In this document: positions 7,799-16,074 of the stretch, one piece after another
How the letters are laid out: each line of letters begins with the position of its first letter
Numbering within the stretch: the first letter of the stretch is position 1
Assembly (NCBI GenBank): GCA_959347425.1
Contig: OY365741.1
Span: 124,001-188,000, forward strand
From: an uncultured Amylibacter sp.
GTDB lineage: Bacteria > Pseudomonadota > Alphaproteobacteria > Rhodobacterales > Rhodobacteraceae
Direction: 5' to 3'
DNA: 64,000 nt
Notes under the pieces: model-generated
Told to the model about the DNA's origin: nothing
The model's database searches: none
The model's input: only the letters and a program-made list of their open reading frames with translations
Program-made: the position numbers and the translations under genes

Positions 7799-10369
7799 TT
7801 ATGATACTTTTTCACTCACCAAAGCCGCCTGCGCCGCCGCCAACCGCGCGATAGGCGTGCGAAACGTGGAACAGGACACATAATCCAGCCCCAAATCATG
7901 GCAAAACGCCACGGACTCAGGGTTACCGCCGTGTTCGCCACACAACCCCAGCACTATATCCTTTTTCCCCTCCCCGCGCACTTGGCGCACGGCAATTCGC
8001 ATCAATTCGCCCACACCCTCCACATCCAAACGGTGGAAAGGGTCATCGGGGAAAACCTTATTCGCCAAATAACTGCCCATAAACCGCCCCGAATCATCAC
8101 GCGACAAACCATAAGTCATCTGCGTCAAATCATTCGTACCGAAACTTAGAAAATCACTGTATTGCGCGATATCCCCTGCCCGCAACGCGGCGCGCGGCGT
8201 TTCCACCATCACCCCCAGCGAGTATTCCAGCGCGATATTATGCTTTGCCCGAACCAGAACGGCTACCGATTCCACCGCGGCTTTTACCAGAGCAACCTCG
8301 CGATTGGCGGATACCAAAGGAATCATAATCTCTGGCTTTACATCCAAGCCTTTGTCCTTTTTTAACTGCGCCACAGCCTCAAAAACACTATGCGCCTGCA
8401 TTTTGTAAATATCGGGCAGAACGATGCCGAGCCGCACCCCTCGCGTCCCCAGCATAGGGTTGAATTCGCGCAAATCCTCTATCTGCGCCAACACCTGCGC
8501 CACGGGTAAATCCATGGATTCGGCAAGGTTTCCTATGTCTTCACGGCTCTTCGGCAGGAATTCATGCAAGGGCGGATCAAGCAGGCGAATACACACGGGG
8601 GCAGAGCCCATCAGCGCGAATATATCGTAAAAATCCTTTTGCTGTATGGGGCGGAGCAAATCCAACGCCGCCAATCGCGCGGTATCCGTGGTGGCGAAAA
8701 TCAGCTCGCGCATCATGGTTAAACGGCGGTCTTCCAAAAACATATGCTCTGTGCGAACCAATCCCAACCCGTCTATGCCAAAGGTTTTCGCCAATCGCAC
8801 CTCCTGCGCTGTGTCGGCGTTGCACCGCACGCCCAATCGGCGAAATTCATCGGCCCAAGACATAAATTCGTAAAACGCACCGCCCAATTCGGGTTCGACC
8901 AACGGCGGAGCATCACGGAATATCTGCCCAGAGCTGCCCTCTATCGTTAAAACATCGCCGACCTTCAAAACTTCACCATTTTTCAAAGTAATCGTTTTGC
9001 TGCGCACATCAATCGATAAATCCGACACACCGACCACGCAGGGCACGCCGAAACCCCGCGCAACCACGGCCGCGTGGCTGGTAATCCCCCCGCGTTCCGT
9101 CAGAATCCCGTTGGCAGAGTGCATCGCACGGATATCGTCAGGTGCGGTTTCCACACGCACTAGAATACAGGCCTCGCCCCGCGCACCGCAGGCTTGGGCG
9201 GCGGAAGCACTGAATACAATCCGCCCCGTGGCCGCGCCCGGGCTTGCGCCTATACCCTTTGCTATCTGGTCTGGATTCGCCTTTGGCGATATTTGCGGAT
9301 GCAGAATTTCGCTGAGATGATGGGGGGCGAGCGACAATAACGCCTGTTGTTTCGTCCGCAAACCATCACGGACGAGATTAACGTTGGAGGCGACACAGGC
9401 ACGAACAAACCGCTCGGCGGGGCGGGCATCAACTATCCAAACCGTGTCATTGTCCAAAATAAAATCCAGCCGCATGTCATCACGGAAAAACTGGCGGGCT
9501 TTGGCGGATAAATCGCCCAGCGTTTGGAACGCTTTCGGGTTGGATTCCTGCAAGGATTGCCCGCGTTTATCCTTGGCAAGGAACTGCGCGTCGTTGTTTT
9601 GTGGGGTGCGCGACACGCTGGTTTGATTGTTAAACCGCCCGTGTGCGCCCGAATCGCCGGTGGTTGGGGAGATAAATTGCGCCTCACCAAAGCCGAAATT
9701 ACCGACCTCCAATATCATCTCTTGCACGATTAAACCCAGCCCCGCGTCCACGGGTGCGTTTTGCGCATCCCGCAGGATTTTGGCGGAAGTGCCACGCCAC
9801 GCCACCGCCATTGACCGCATAACGCGGAGCAGTTGTACGGCGGGATCTTGGGGGAATTCCGTGCCCGTTTCCTCGGCATAAAACGCCAGAGCATCCTTTA
9901 CAGCCCGTTTATAATCAGGGGTTTTACCAGTCGCCCGCAGGATATTTTCAAAATCTTCGGAGTCCAGACGGGCTATGATGACCGAAAAATCCTCTATAAA
10001 CCGAAAATACAGAGCAAAGGCGGTTTTCACCCCCAGCGTTTTGCCGAATTGCGCACAAGTTTTCGCATTCATACCGATGTTTAACAGGTTTTCTGGACCG
10101 CCCCAATCGCGCATCCCCGCGCTGGAACGCACCAGCATCAAACAACCCTTCTGCATAAGCGGCAGCATGGGCAGGGTTAAATCGTGCTGGCGTTCGGTTA
10201 ATTTTGCCACAGCCTCCATAGAAAACGCCCAAGCGTTCGGCACGGGCAAATCCGCCCGTTTCAGCTGAACCAGCATAGCCGCGCGCATCCCATAATGCGC
10301 CAAATAATCCGCATTCGGGATATCCGCGTCGGCGGTGAGCGCGATGCAAGGCGGGTATTTTTGGGGCAT
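7799..10369 (-). CDS. ppdK: Pyruvate, phosphate dikinase-like PEP-utilising enzyme
   Basis: The 856-aa cytosolic protein has three parts. The N-terminal ATP-grasp-like nucleotide domain (residues 1-340) is diverged from classical PPDK: RSSAGMRDWGGPEN replaces the usual RSGAR-SMPGMMDT. The swivelling phosphohistidine domain has GGITSHAAVVAR with His432. The C-terminal PEP/pyruvate barrel has LVRTEHMF, LGTRGVRLGI, FGTNDLTQMTYG and LCGEHGGNPES. Classical PPDK interconverts pyruvate and PEP with ATP and Pi. Because of the N-terminal divergence, a related dikinase is possible. It begins 4 bp after glyS, an arrangement I recall from Rhodobacterales. Confidence 0.82.
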   Translation of the reverse strand: MPQKYPPCIALTADADIPNADYLAHYGMRAAMLVQLKRADLPVPNAWAFSMEAVAKLTERQHDLTLPMLPLMQKGCLMLVRSSAGMRDWGGPENLLNIGMNAKTCAQFGKTLGVKTAFALYFRFIEDFSVIIARLDSEDFENILRATGKTPDYKRAVKDALAFYAEETGTEFPQDPAVQLLRVMRSMAVAWRGTSAKILRDAQNAPVDAGLGLIVQEMILEVGNFGFGEAQFISPTTGDSGAHGRFNNQTSVSRTPQNNDAQFLAKDKRGQSLQESNPKAFQTLGDLSAKARQFFRDDMRLDFILDNDTVWIVDARPAERFVRACVASNVNLVRDGLRTKQQALLSLAPHHLSEILHPQISPKANPDQIAKGIGASPGAATGRIVFSASAAQACGARGEACILVRVETAPDDIRAMHSANGILTERGGITSHAAVVARGFGVPCVVGVSDLSIDVRSKTITLKNGEVLKVGDVLTIEGSSGQIFRDAPPLVEPELGGAFYEFMSWADEFRRLGVRCNADTAQEVRLAKTFGIDGLGLVRTEHMFLEDRRLTMMRELIFATTDTARLAALDLLRPIQQKDFYDIFALMGSAPVCIRLLDPPLHEFLPKSREDIGNLAESMDLPVAQVLAQIEDLREFNPMLGTRGVRLGIVLPDIYKMQAHSVFEAVAQLKKDKGLDVKPEIMIPLVSANREVALVKAAVESVAVLVRAKHNIALEYSLGVMVETPRAALRAGDIAQYSDFLSFGTNDLTQMTYGLSRDDSGRFMGSYLANKVFPDDPFHRLDVEGVGELMRIAVRQVRGEGKKDIVLGLCGEHGGNPESVAFCHDLGLDYVSCSTFRTPIARLAAAQAALVSEKVS

Positions 10370-10373
10370 GGAT

Positions 10374-12458
10374 CTATCCGTTCAAGCGTGAAAAATCGGC
10401 GAAGGTTTTCATAACGCTACACAATTTATGCAATAAACACAAACGATTACGGCGGACGGCTTGTTGGTCACTATTCACCTGTACCTGTGTGAAAAATGCG
10501 TCAATCGGGGCGCGGAGGTTGGCTAGGGTTTGTAGCATTTGCGCGAATTGTTCTTTTTCCATCAACGGGGGGAGCGCGTGTTCGGCGGCGTTTAATGCTG
10601 TGTGTAATTCGGTTTCGGTGGGGTCTTGGAAATACTGCGGTTCGGGGGGCATTTCATAGAAGACTCCGTCTTTCTTTTGCTCGGCATGCAGGATGTTGTG
10701 GGCGCGTTTGAAGCCTTGCAGGAGGTTTTTGCAATCGTCTGTTTTACGAAAATGTTTCAAGGCTTTAGCCCGTTTGTGTAAAAGAGTAAAATCAGTTTCC
10801 CCCTGCCCGAAACGACACGCATCAACAGTATCACCCGAAATGTTATTTGGGTTTTGGCTCATGTATATTTTAAGCCGTTCATGGAAAAAATCCATTAACT
10901 TTTCTTGGGCTTCTGGGTCTTCGCTTTTGAATGGTTTGAATGCGGTATCCAGCAAATCCGTTAAGGACAACCGCAAGTTATTATGCAGGATTATGCGTAT
11001 CACACCCAAAGCTGCTCGGCGTAGAGCGAACGGGTCTTTAGAGCTAGTGGGGATTATCCCAACAGCCCAAAACCCTGCCAGCGTGTCCAGCTTATCGGCA
11101 ATGGCAAGGGCAATGCTCATGGGCATTTCAGGTGTTGTATCTCTTAACCCAAGCGGGGCGTAATGTTCTTTACACGCCAGCGTTATTTCAGCATTATAGC
11201 CCGCTTGTTTAGCATAATATTCGCCCATAATTCCTTGCAATTCGGGGAACTCTTTTACCATATCAGAGCATAGATCAAGTTTCATTATCTTGGCGGTGGT
11301 CTCTGCTCTTTCAGCATTTACCCCAAAAAAATCAGCATGGGCTTTGGCAAATTCGGCAATACGATTAACTCGGTCGGCTTGCGTTCCCAGCTTATTATGA
11401 AAGGTTATTTTTTGTAATTGTGCCTCCCATGTTTTCATGCCATCATCAGCAATACGTTTATCATTTTCCCAGAAAAATTTTGCATCCGCCAAACGAGCAG
11501 ATAGGACTTTTTGATTGCCCGCAAGTATAGTTTTTTGTGCGGACTTGCTAGGATTATGTTTATTGGCAACGGTGATAAAATGGGTAATTTTTTTTCTAAA
11601 ATTTTTCACACTTAAAAACTTTTGATGCGTCCGCATAGAGGTTTGTAAAACCTCTGTTGGCAGGTCTAAAAATTCATTATCAATCGCCCCCATAAGGCAA
11701 AACGGAGATTCTACCAAACCAGAAATTTCTTCAATCAATAGCTGATCCTCTACTAATTTTAGTACTAGCTCTGGATGTTGTTTTTTACAAAGAATACGCG
11801 CATCTTCTCCAATTTTCTCACGCCTTTTCCAATGATCATACATAACGCCCGCTTTGTCTAACTTGGCGCAATAATCATCAAAGCTATTTACTTTAATCGG
11901 TGTGGTATCGTTAAAAAGCCCCAGAGTCGTATTACCCGATTTTACCCCCCCTACTTCAAAGTCAATTTTTTTTCCATCCAAAATAGCCAAGATAGAATGT
12001 AAAGGACGCACCCAGCGTAAATCTCCCTCCCCCCAAAGCATGGATTTTGGCCATGGGAAAGTGCTAATGAGATCTTGCAAAATCTCTGCCATAATTTCCT
12101 CTGCTGGTTGTCCTTTGACTATTATCTCGTCAACATAAAATTTTCCTTTTTCATCTTCTTCAATCAATAATTCTTCTTTTTTCTTTTCGCAAGAACGTAA
12201 AAATCCGTCCAGAGCCTTTTGCGGGGCATCTATCCGTGGTCCTTTACGCTTTTCTGTTTTGTCATCGCTTTTATCCGCTACATTAAAAGATACAATTAAA
12301 CGACGCGGTGTCGAATACTGTTTTATGGGCGTTTGACGTGTATGTACACTTTTTTCAGTTATACCCTTAAGTAGAAACTGCATCAAAATTTCCGTGCCAA
12401 AAACTTGTGAAATTTCAGGCGTTTCCTCACTCAATAACTCTAATAAAAACTCAGCCAT
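10374..12458 (-). CDS. glyS: Glycyl-tRNA synthetase beta subunit
   Basis: The 694-aa beta subunit of the alpha2beta2 glycyl-tRNA synthetase binds tRNA-Gly. Markers are LLELLSEETPE at the N-terminus, YSTPRRL, RKGPR-DAP, FPWPKSMLWG...WVRP, SPFCLMG...LPTEVLQTSMRTHQKFL, LADAKFFWENDK, and near the C-terminus IADKLDTLAGF and DPFALRRAALG. It is encoded with glyQ and one small gene between. Its composition is unlike its neighbours: Lys-, Asn- and Ile-rich with more A/T, above all in the N-terminal two thirds. That could mean in-place replacement by a foreign copy or relaxed selection. Confidence 0.95.
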   Translation of the reverse strand: MAEFLLELLSEETPEISQVFGTEILMQFLLKGITEKSVHTRQTPIKQYSTPRRLIVSFNVADKSDDKTEKRKGPRIDAPQKALDGFLRSCEKKKEELLIEEDEKGKFYVDEIIVKGQPAEEIMAEILQDLISTFPWPKSMLWGEGDLRWVRPLHSILAILDGKKIDFEVGGVKSGNTTLGLFNDTTPIKVNSFDDYCAKLDKAGVMYDHWKRREKIGEDARILCKKQHPELVLKLVEDQLLIEEISGLVESPFCLMGAIDNEFLDLPTEVLQTSMRTHQKFLSVKNFRKKITHFITVANKHNPSKSAQKTILAGNQKVLSARLADAKFFWENDKRIADDGMKTWEAQLQKITFHNKLGTQADRVNRIAEFAKAHADFFGVNAERAETTAKIMKLDLCSDMVKEFPELQGIMGEYYAKQAGYNAEITLACKEHYAPLGLRDTTPEMPMSIALAIADKLDTLAGFWAVGIIPTSSKDPFALRRAALGVIRIILHNNLRLSLTDLLDTAFKPFKSEDPEAQEKLMDFFHERLKIYMSQNPNNISGDTVDACRFGQGETDFTLLHKRAKALKHFRKTDDCKNLLQGFKRAHNILHAEQKKDGVFYEMPPEPQYFQDPTETELHTALNAAEHALPPLMEKEQFAQMLQTLANLRAPIDAFFTQVQVNSDQQAVRRNRLCLLHKLCSVMKTFADFSRLNG

Positions 12459-12467
12459 AATAACCCC

Positions 12468-12974
12468 CTAAAAACCCGCACGATCGCGACACGCCGCAGG
12501 CAAGGGATTGCCCGCGAACAACGCCGCTCCACACATATTTATCTGCCGCCACATAAACCCGCGCCCGTCAGGATAATAGGCTATGTAAGTATCAAACCCC
12601 AGCGGTTCGTCCAATTTCGCCCGCAAAACCCGCGCCACTCCGCCGCGAATATCCGCGTCAATCGCGCCCGCATCAAAACAATCAAACCATCGGGGGGCGG
12701 TCAGGGGTGTAGCCTCCTGCGCAGCTTCCCCGTCATCGCCAAACGCCCAGAAATCCCAAAAATCCCCAACAAAACAAGCCCGCAAATTCAACGGCGAACT
12801 GCGCCCGTCAATGCCTCGGTACCCCTGCACAGGCACTTGCCCCGTGCTAACCGTTACCGATTTCGCGCCGTCATCGGGCGTATAAGGGTAATACTGATTG
12901 AAATACACCAGCCCCACGCCCATCATCATCGCCACCGCGATAATCAAAATTATCAAAACTCTGCCGTTCATCAT
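12468..12974 (-). CDS. Small single-span membrane protein between glyQ and glyS
   Basis: The 168-aa protein has one N-terminal hydrophobic segment (about residues 4-24, [20 protein letters not shown]) and the rest probably in the periplasm, with four Cys in the exported part. The ATG overlaps the glyQ stop (ATGATGA), with GGAGGG just upstream. The second ATG, at 12971, has better spacing. The frame is open to 13115, but that part overlaps glyQ. Size, topology and position match a protein of unknown function between glyQ and glyS in Rhodobacterales (DUF6446, from memory). Function unknown; a role in glycyl-tRNA synthesis is not implied. Confidence 0.75.
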   Translation of the reverse strand: MMNGRVLIILIIAVAMMMGVGLVYFNQYYPYTPDDGAKSVTVSTGQVPVQGYRGIDGRSSPLNLRACFVGDFWDFWAFGDDGEAAQEATPLTAPRWFDCFDAGAIDADIRGGVARVLRAKLDEPLGFDTYIAYYPDGRGFMWRQINMCGAALFAGNPLPAACRDRAGF

Positions 12975-13888
12975 TCGCCCTCCGTTTGTGCGACATAGGC
13001 ATCGGCGCAGGCCTTCGCCAACCCGCGCACTCGCGCGATATAGGCGGCGCGTTCGGTCACCGAAATCACCCCCCTCGCGTCCAGCAAATTGAACAAATGC
13101 GAGGCTTTGATGCACTGGTCATAGGCGGGATGAACCATGACTATGTCCGTGCCGCGTTTGGCATCGCGGGCGGGTGTGTCCAAAATCCGTGTGCATTCAG
13201 ATTCCGCATCTTTGAAGTGGGCAAACAACATATCCGTGTCCGCCACATCAAAATTCCACCTTGCATATTCGCGTTCCTTTTGCAGGAATATATCCTTGTA
13301 TTTCAAAGGGATAGGCGCGGTCGGGTCGTTATAGGGCATGTCCATCACGTGGTCTATCCCCAGAATATACATCGCCAAACGCTCTAACCCATAGGTGATT
13401 TCCCCGGTGACGGGACGGCAATCGTGCCCGCAAACTTGCTGGAAATAGGTGAATTGGCTGACCTCCATGCCGTCGCACCAGACCTCCCATCCTAGCCCCC
13501 ACGCGCCCAGCGTTGGGCTTTCCCAATCGTCCTCTATAAACCGTATGTCGTGTTGGGTTTGGTCGATGCCAATGGCGGCCAATGAGCGTAAATATAGGGC
13601 TTGGAAATCGGGCGGGCTGGGTTTTATCATCACTTGGAATTGGTAATAATGCTGTAATCGGTTTGGATTTTCCCCGTATCGCCCGTCGGTCGGGCGGCGG
13701 CACGGCTGGACATAAGCGAAGGACCACGGGCGTTTGCCCAAGGAACAAAGCGTGGTGGCTGGGTGGAAAGTGCCTGCCCCAACCTCCATATCATACGGCT
13801 GCATAAGGGCGCACCCTTGGGCTGCCCAATAATTTTGCAAGCGTAGGATGATGTCTTGGAATGATTGCGGTTTTGGGAGGGTCGTCAT
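12971..13888 (-). CDS. glyQ: Glycyl-tRNA synthetase alpha subunit
   Basis: The 305-aa catalytic subunit activates glycine with ATP and charges tRNA-Gly together with GlyS. Class II motifs are clear: [61 protein letters not shown] and [19 protein letters not shown]. Length is normal. It opens the glyQ-(membrane protein)-glyS-ppdK operon from a promoter at 13933-13961. Confidence 0.97.
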   Translation of the reverse strand: MTTLPKPQSFQDIILRLQNYWAAQGCALMQPYDMEVGAGTFHPATTLCSLGKRPWSFAYVQPCRRPTDGRYGENPNRLQHYYQFQVMIKPSPPDFQALYLRSLAAIGIDQTQHDIRFIEDDWESPTLGAWGLGWEVWCDGMEVSQFTYFQQVCGHDCRPVTGEITYGLERLAMYILGIDHVMDMPYNDPTAPIPLKYKDIFLQKEREYARWNFDVADTDMLFAHFKDAESECTRILDTPARDAKRGTDIVMVHPAYDQCIKASHLFNLLDARGVISVTERAAYIARVRGLAKACADAYVAQTEGE

Positions 13889-13932
13889 TTTCGGTGCCGT
13901 ATGGTTTGCGGGGTGTGCGGGTTATTGCCCTT

Positions 13933-13961
13933 TCTTTATGTGAAAATGGGCGTGAGGTCAA
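13933..13961 (-). promoter_or_regulatory. Promoter of glyQ operon
   Basis: On the minus strand: -35 TTGACC (13961-13956), 17-bp spacer, -10 TAAAGA (13938-13933). The leader would be about 40 nt. The promoter lies just inside the glyQ-proximal edge of repeat element B. Confidence 0.6.
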
Positions 13962-13969
13962 GGGGGGTT

Positions 13970-14397
13970 TAGCGATTAGTGATTAGTGATTAGTGATTAG
14001 TGATTGGTTATTAAGAGTTGGGGTTTGTTATTAGAAGTTAAGGATAGAGGTTTTTTGTTGCGCCCTCACTTCGGGGCAAGCCCCTTCGTTCGGTCGCCCG
14101 CCCGCCCACCCCTCCTGCGGAGAGCTGGACGGGCTATTTTTTGGCTGGGGTTTGGCTCAGCGTCTTGTAGATAGTCTAAATAAATTTAGAGCAAACCCAT
14201 CACCAATCCCCAAGTATTCTTTGCAAATAATCCAATCTAACGTCTTGTTATTCCAGATAGTAAATTTATAGAATCATTATCGTCTTGAAACCCAAGGGCT
14301 TTTGGCATGCTCCCACGAAGTGGGGGCTACGCACAAAAGACCACGCTGGTCGGCATTCGCGTAGCGATGACGAAGACCCGAAGGGCATCATTAATCC
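13970..14397. repeat. Heptad-bracketed intergenic element B (R1)
   Basis: This is the second copy of the dispersed element seen at 3121, with no gene. Left edge: four or more GATTAGT heptads (13973-14005). Then the GC-rich block (TTGCGCCCTCACTTCGGGGC, CCCGCCCGCCCACCCC), the AT-rich core (AGTATTCTTTGCAAATAATC) and the terminal hairpins (CCCAC-GAA-GTGGG, GACCA-CGC-TGGTC). The right edge reaches the tpiA stop. Confidence 0.75.
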
Positions 14398-15192
14398 TTA
14401 ACCACCCATCGCAAAAATAATTCCCGCGAAATCCGCGGCTTTCAAGGACGCGCCGCCTATCAGTCCGCCGTCAACATCGGGCAAATGGGCTATCCGTTCA
14501 GCGTTGCCCGCGTTCATCGACCCGCCGTATAACACGCGAACCCCGCCCGCCACGGGTGCGCCGAATCGCTCTGCCAAAGCCTTGCGGATAAACCCGTGCA
14601 TCTGCGCGATGTCATCATCATTCGGCGTGTGGCCTGTGCCGATAGCCCAAATCGGCTCGTAAGCGACGATAAGATTCGCGGGGGTTGCACCGTCAGGCAG
14701 GCTGGTTTGCAACTGACGGGCAACGACGGTTTGCGCGTCTGCGCGTTCCGCCAAAGTTTCCCCCACGCAAACAATCGCGCACAGCCCTGCCCGCCACGCG
14801 GCGTTGGTTTTCTGCGCTATGATAGCGTCGGTTTCCCCGTGGTTTGCCCTGCGTTCCGAATGACCGATAATGACGAATTTCGCGCCTATGTCGGCCAGCA
14901 TCTCTGCCGATATGTCGCCCGTGTATGCGCCCGTTTCCTGGGGGTGGCAGTCTTGTCCGCCTAATAAAATCTGCGGGGGTTTCTGCCCAAGAATCTGCCC
15001 GAACGGGTGGATATAAGGGAAAGGCGGGCAGATGATAATGTCGCAATTTGGCGCGGTTTTCGCGGTTTTCATAGCCCTTTGCAATTCGCCCTGCAATTCC
15101 GCCAGCATATCGCCCGCGTTCAGCAACCCGTTCATCTTCCAATTCCCCGCCGCTATTTTACGGCGTGGTGCGTCCCCCCCTGCCCTCGTCAT
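14398..15192 (-). CDS. tpiA: Triosephosphate isomerase
   Basis: The 264-aa cytosolic TIM-barrel enzyme interconverts glyceraldehyde-3-phosphate and dihydroxyacetone phosphate. Catalytic residues are in place: Lys in GNWKMNG, His in IIGHSERR, Glu in VAYEPIWAIGTG. The phosphate loops (LYGGSMNAGNA and DGGLIGGASL) are present. The start overlaps the stop of the A-type Fe-S gene by four bases (ATGA), so it is translationally coupled to sufT and that gene. The N-terminus has about ten residues before the usual start. This operon partner is unusual for tpiA. Confidence 0.97.
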   Translation of the reverse strand: MTRAGGDAPRRKIAAGNWKMNGLLNAGDMLAELQGELQRAMKTAKTAPNCDIIICPPFPYIHPFGQILGQKPPQILLGGQDCHPQETGAYTGDISAEMLADIGAKFVIIGHSERRANHGETDAIIAQKTNAAWRAGLCAIVCVGETLAERADAQTVVARQLQTSLPDGATPANLIVAYEPIWAIGTGHTPNDDDIAQMHGFIRKALAERFGAPVAGGVRVLYGGSMNAGNAERIAHLPDVDGGLIGGASLKAADFAGIIFAMGG

Positions 15193-15590
15193 TTTTTTAC
15201 CAAACCTGCCAGTGGCTCTGGCGCGGCGGCAGGTGCGGCCTTACCACCCGTATCAAACTGAATAGATTCGCCACAACCGCAAGTTTCCGACACATTGGGG
15301 TTTCTAAACCGAAATCCGCTCTCTAACAAGCCAGATTCAAAATCAATCTCTGTACCAAACAGGAACATCTGCGCCATCGGCGCAATCATAACAACCGCCC
15401 CGTCTTGGCGGATAATTTCATCCAGCGGATCGACCGAGGACACATACTCCATCGTGTATTCCATCCCTGCGCAACCGCCCTTTTTCACGCCCAATCGCAA
15501 GCCCAAAGTCGTCTTTTCACGCATTAAACGAGCGATATGCTGCGCCGCACGGGGGGTTAGGTTTAACGCCTGTTTTTGTAGTTTTTCCAT
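15189..15590 (-). CDS. A-type iron-sulfur carrier (HesB/IscA/SufA family)
   Basis: The 133-aa cytosolic protein carries Fe-S clusters to apo-targets. The family Cys triad is visible: one in GVKKGGCAGMEY, two in ETCGCGESI. The start MEKLQKQALNLT at 15590 shares its A with the sufT stop (TGATG). Upstream in-frame ATGs overlap sufT and are not favoured. About 25 extra residues, rich in Ala and Pro, follow the last Cys pair. Which of sufA, iscA or erpA it is cannot be told. Confidence 0.9.
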   Translation of the reverse strand: MEKLQKQALNLTPRAAQHIARLMREKTTLGLRLGVKKGGCAGMEYTMEYVSSVDPLDEIIRQDGAVVMIAPMAQMFLFGTEIDFESGLLESGFRFRNPNVSETCGCGESIQFDTGGKAAPAAAPEPLAGLVKK

Positions 15591-15976
15591 CACATAAACC
15601 CTAGTTCCAGCCGAGCTTCGTCCGACATCATATCCATACCCCATTGGGGTTCCCATATCAAATCAACTTGCACGGATAGCACGCCTGGCACCGCGCTGAT
15701 CGCGTCCTGCACCCATATCGGCATTTCACCAGCAACGGGGCAACCAGGGGCGGTCAGGGACATTTTAACGAAAACATCGCCCGTGTCTTCAATGGTAATA
15801 GTGTAAATCAGCCCAAGGTCAAAGATATTGACGGGGATTTCGGGGTCATGAACGGTGCGACATGCTTCGCATATCGGCTCATACAGAGGGCTCTGCGTCG
15901 TAGACGGCACGATAAGGGGCGTGCCTTCGGGTGGAGGATTACTGGGGGAGTTATCAGGGGAAGCGGGCGATACCAT
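15590..15976 (-). CDS. sufT: SufT / MIP18-family (DUF59) Fe-S assembly protein
   Basis: The 128-aa protein has a Ser/Pro-rich N-terminal tail (about 28 residues) and a DUF59 domain with DPEIPVNIFDLGLIY, LTAPGCP carrying the conserved Cys, and LIWEPQWGMDMMS. Family members help mature Fe-S proteins. It usually sits at the end of sufBCDS operons; here it is alone with an A-type carrier and tpiA under a strong promoter at 16012-16040. The suf core genes are not in the window. Confidence 0.88.
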   Translation of the reverse strand: MVSPASPDNSPSNPPPEGTPLIVPSTTQSPLYEPICEACRTVHDPEIPVNIFDLGLIYTITIEDTGDVFVKMSLTAPGCPVAGEMPIWVQDAISAVPGVLSVQVDLIWEPQWGMDMMSDEARLELGFM

Positions 15977-16011
15977 CGGGTGAAACCTTTGTTTGGGGAT
16001 AGGTTAATCAA

Positions 16012-16040
16012 TAGATAACGCTAACCTGCGCGAATGTCAA
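16012..16040 (-). promoter_or_regulatory. Promoter of sufT-A-type-tpiA operon
   Basis: On the minus strand: -35 TTGACA (16040-16035), 17-bp spacer, -10 TATCTA (16017-16012). It is close to the sigma-70 consensus and lies between the giant gene stop and the sufT start. Confidence 0.75.
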
Positions 16041-16074
16041 GCGGTGATTCTATGCGCCAGCCCACCCTACCGAT

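Noticed and set aside
16041..16050. Single GCGGTGATTC upstream of sufT as another iteron site
   Set aside because: It is one imperfect copy without a tandem partner, so chance is likely.
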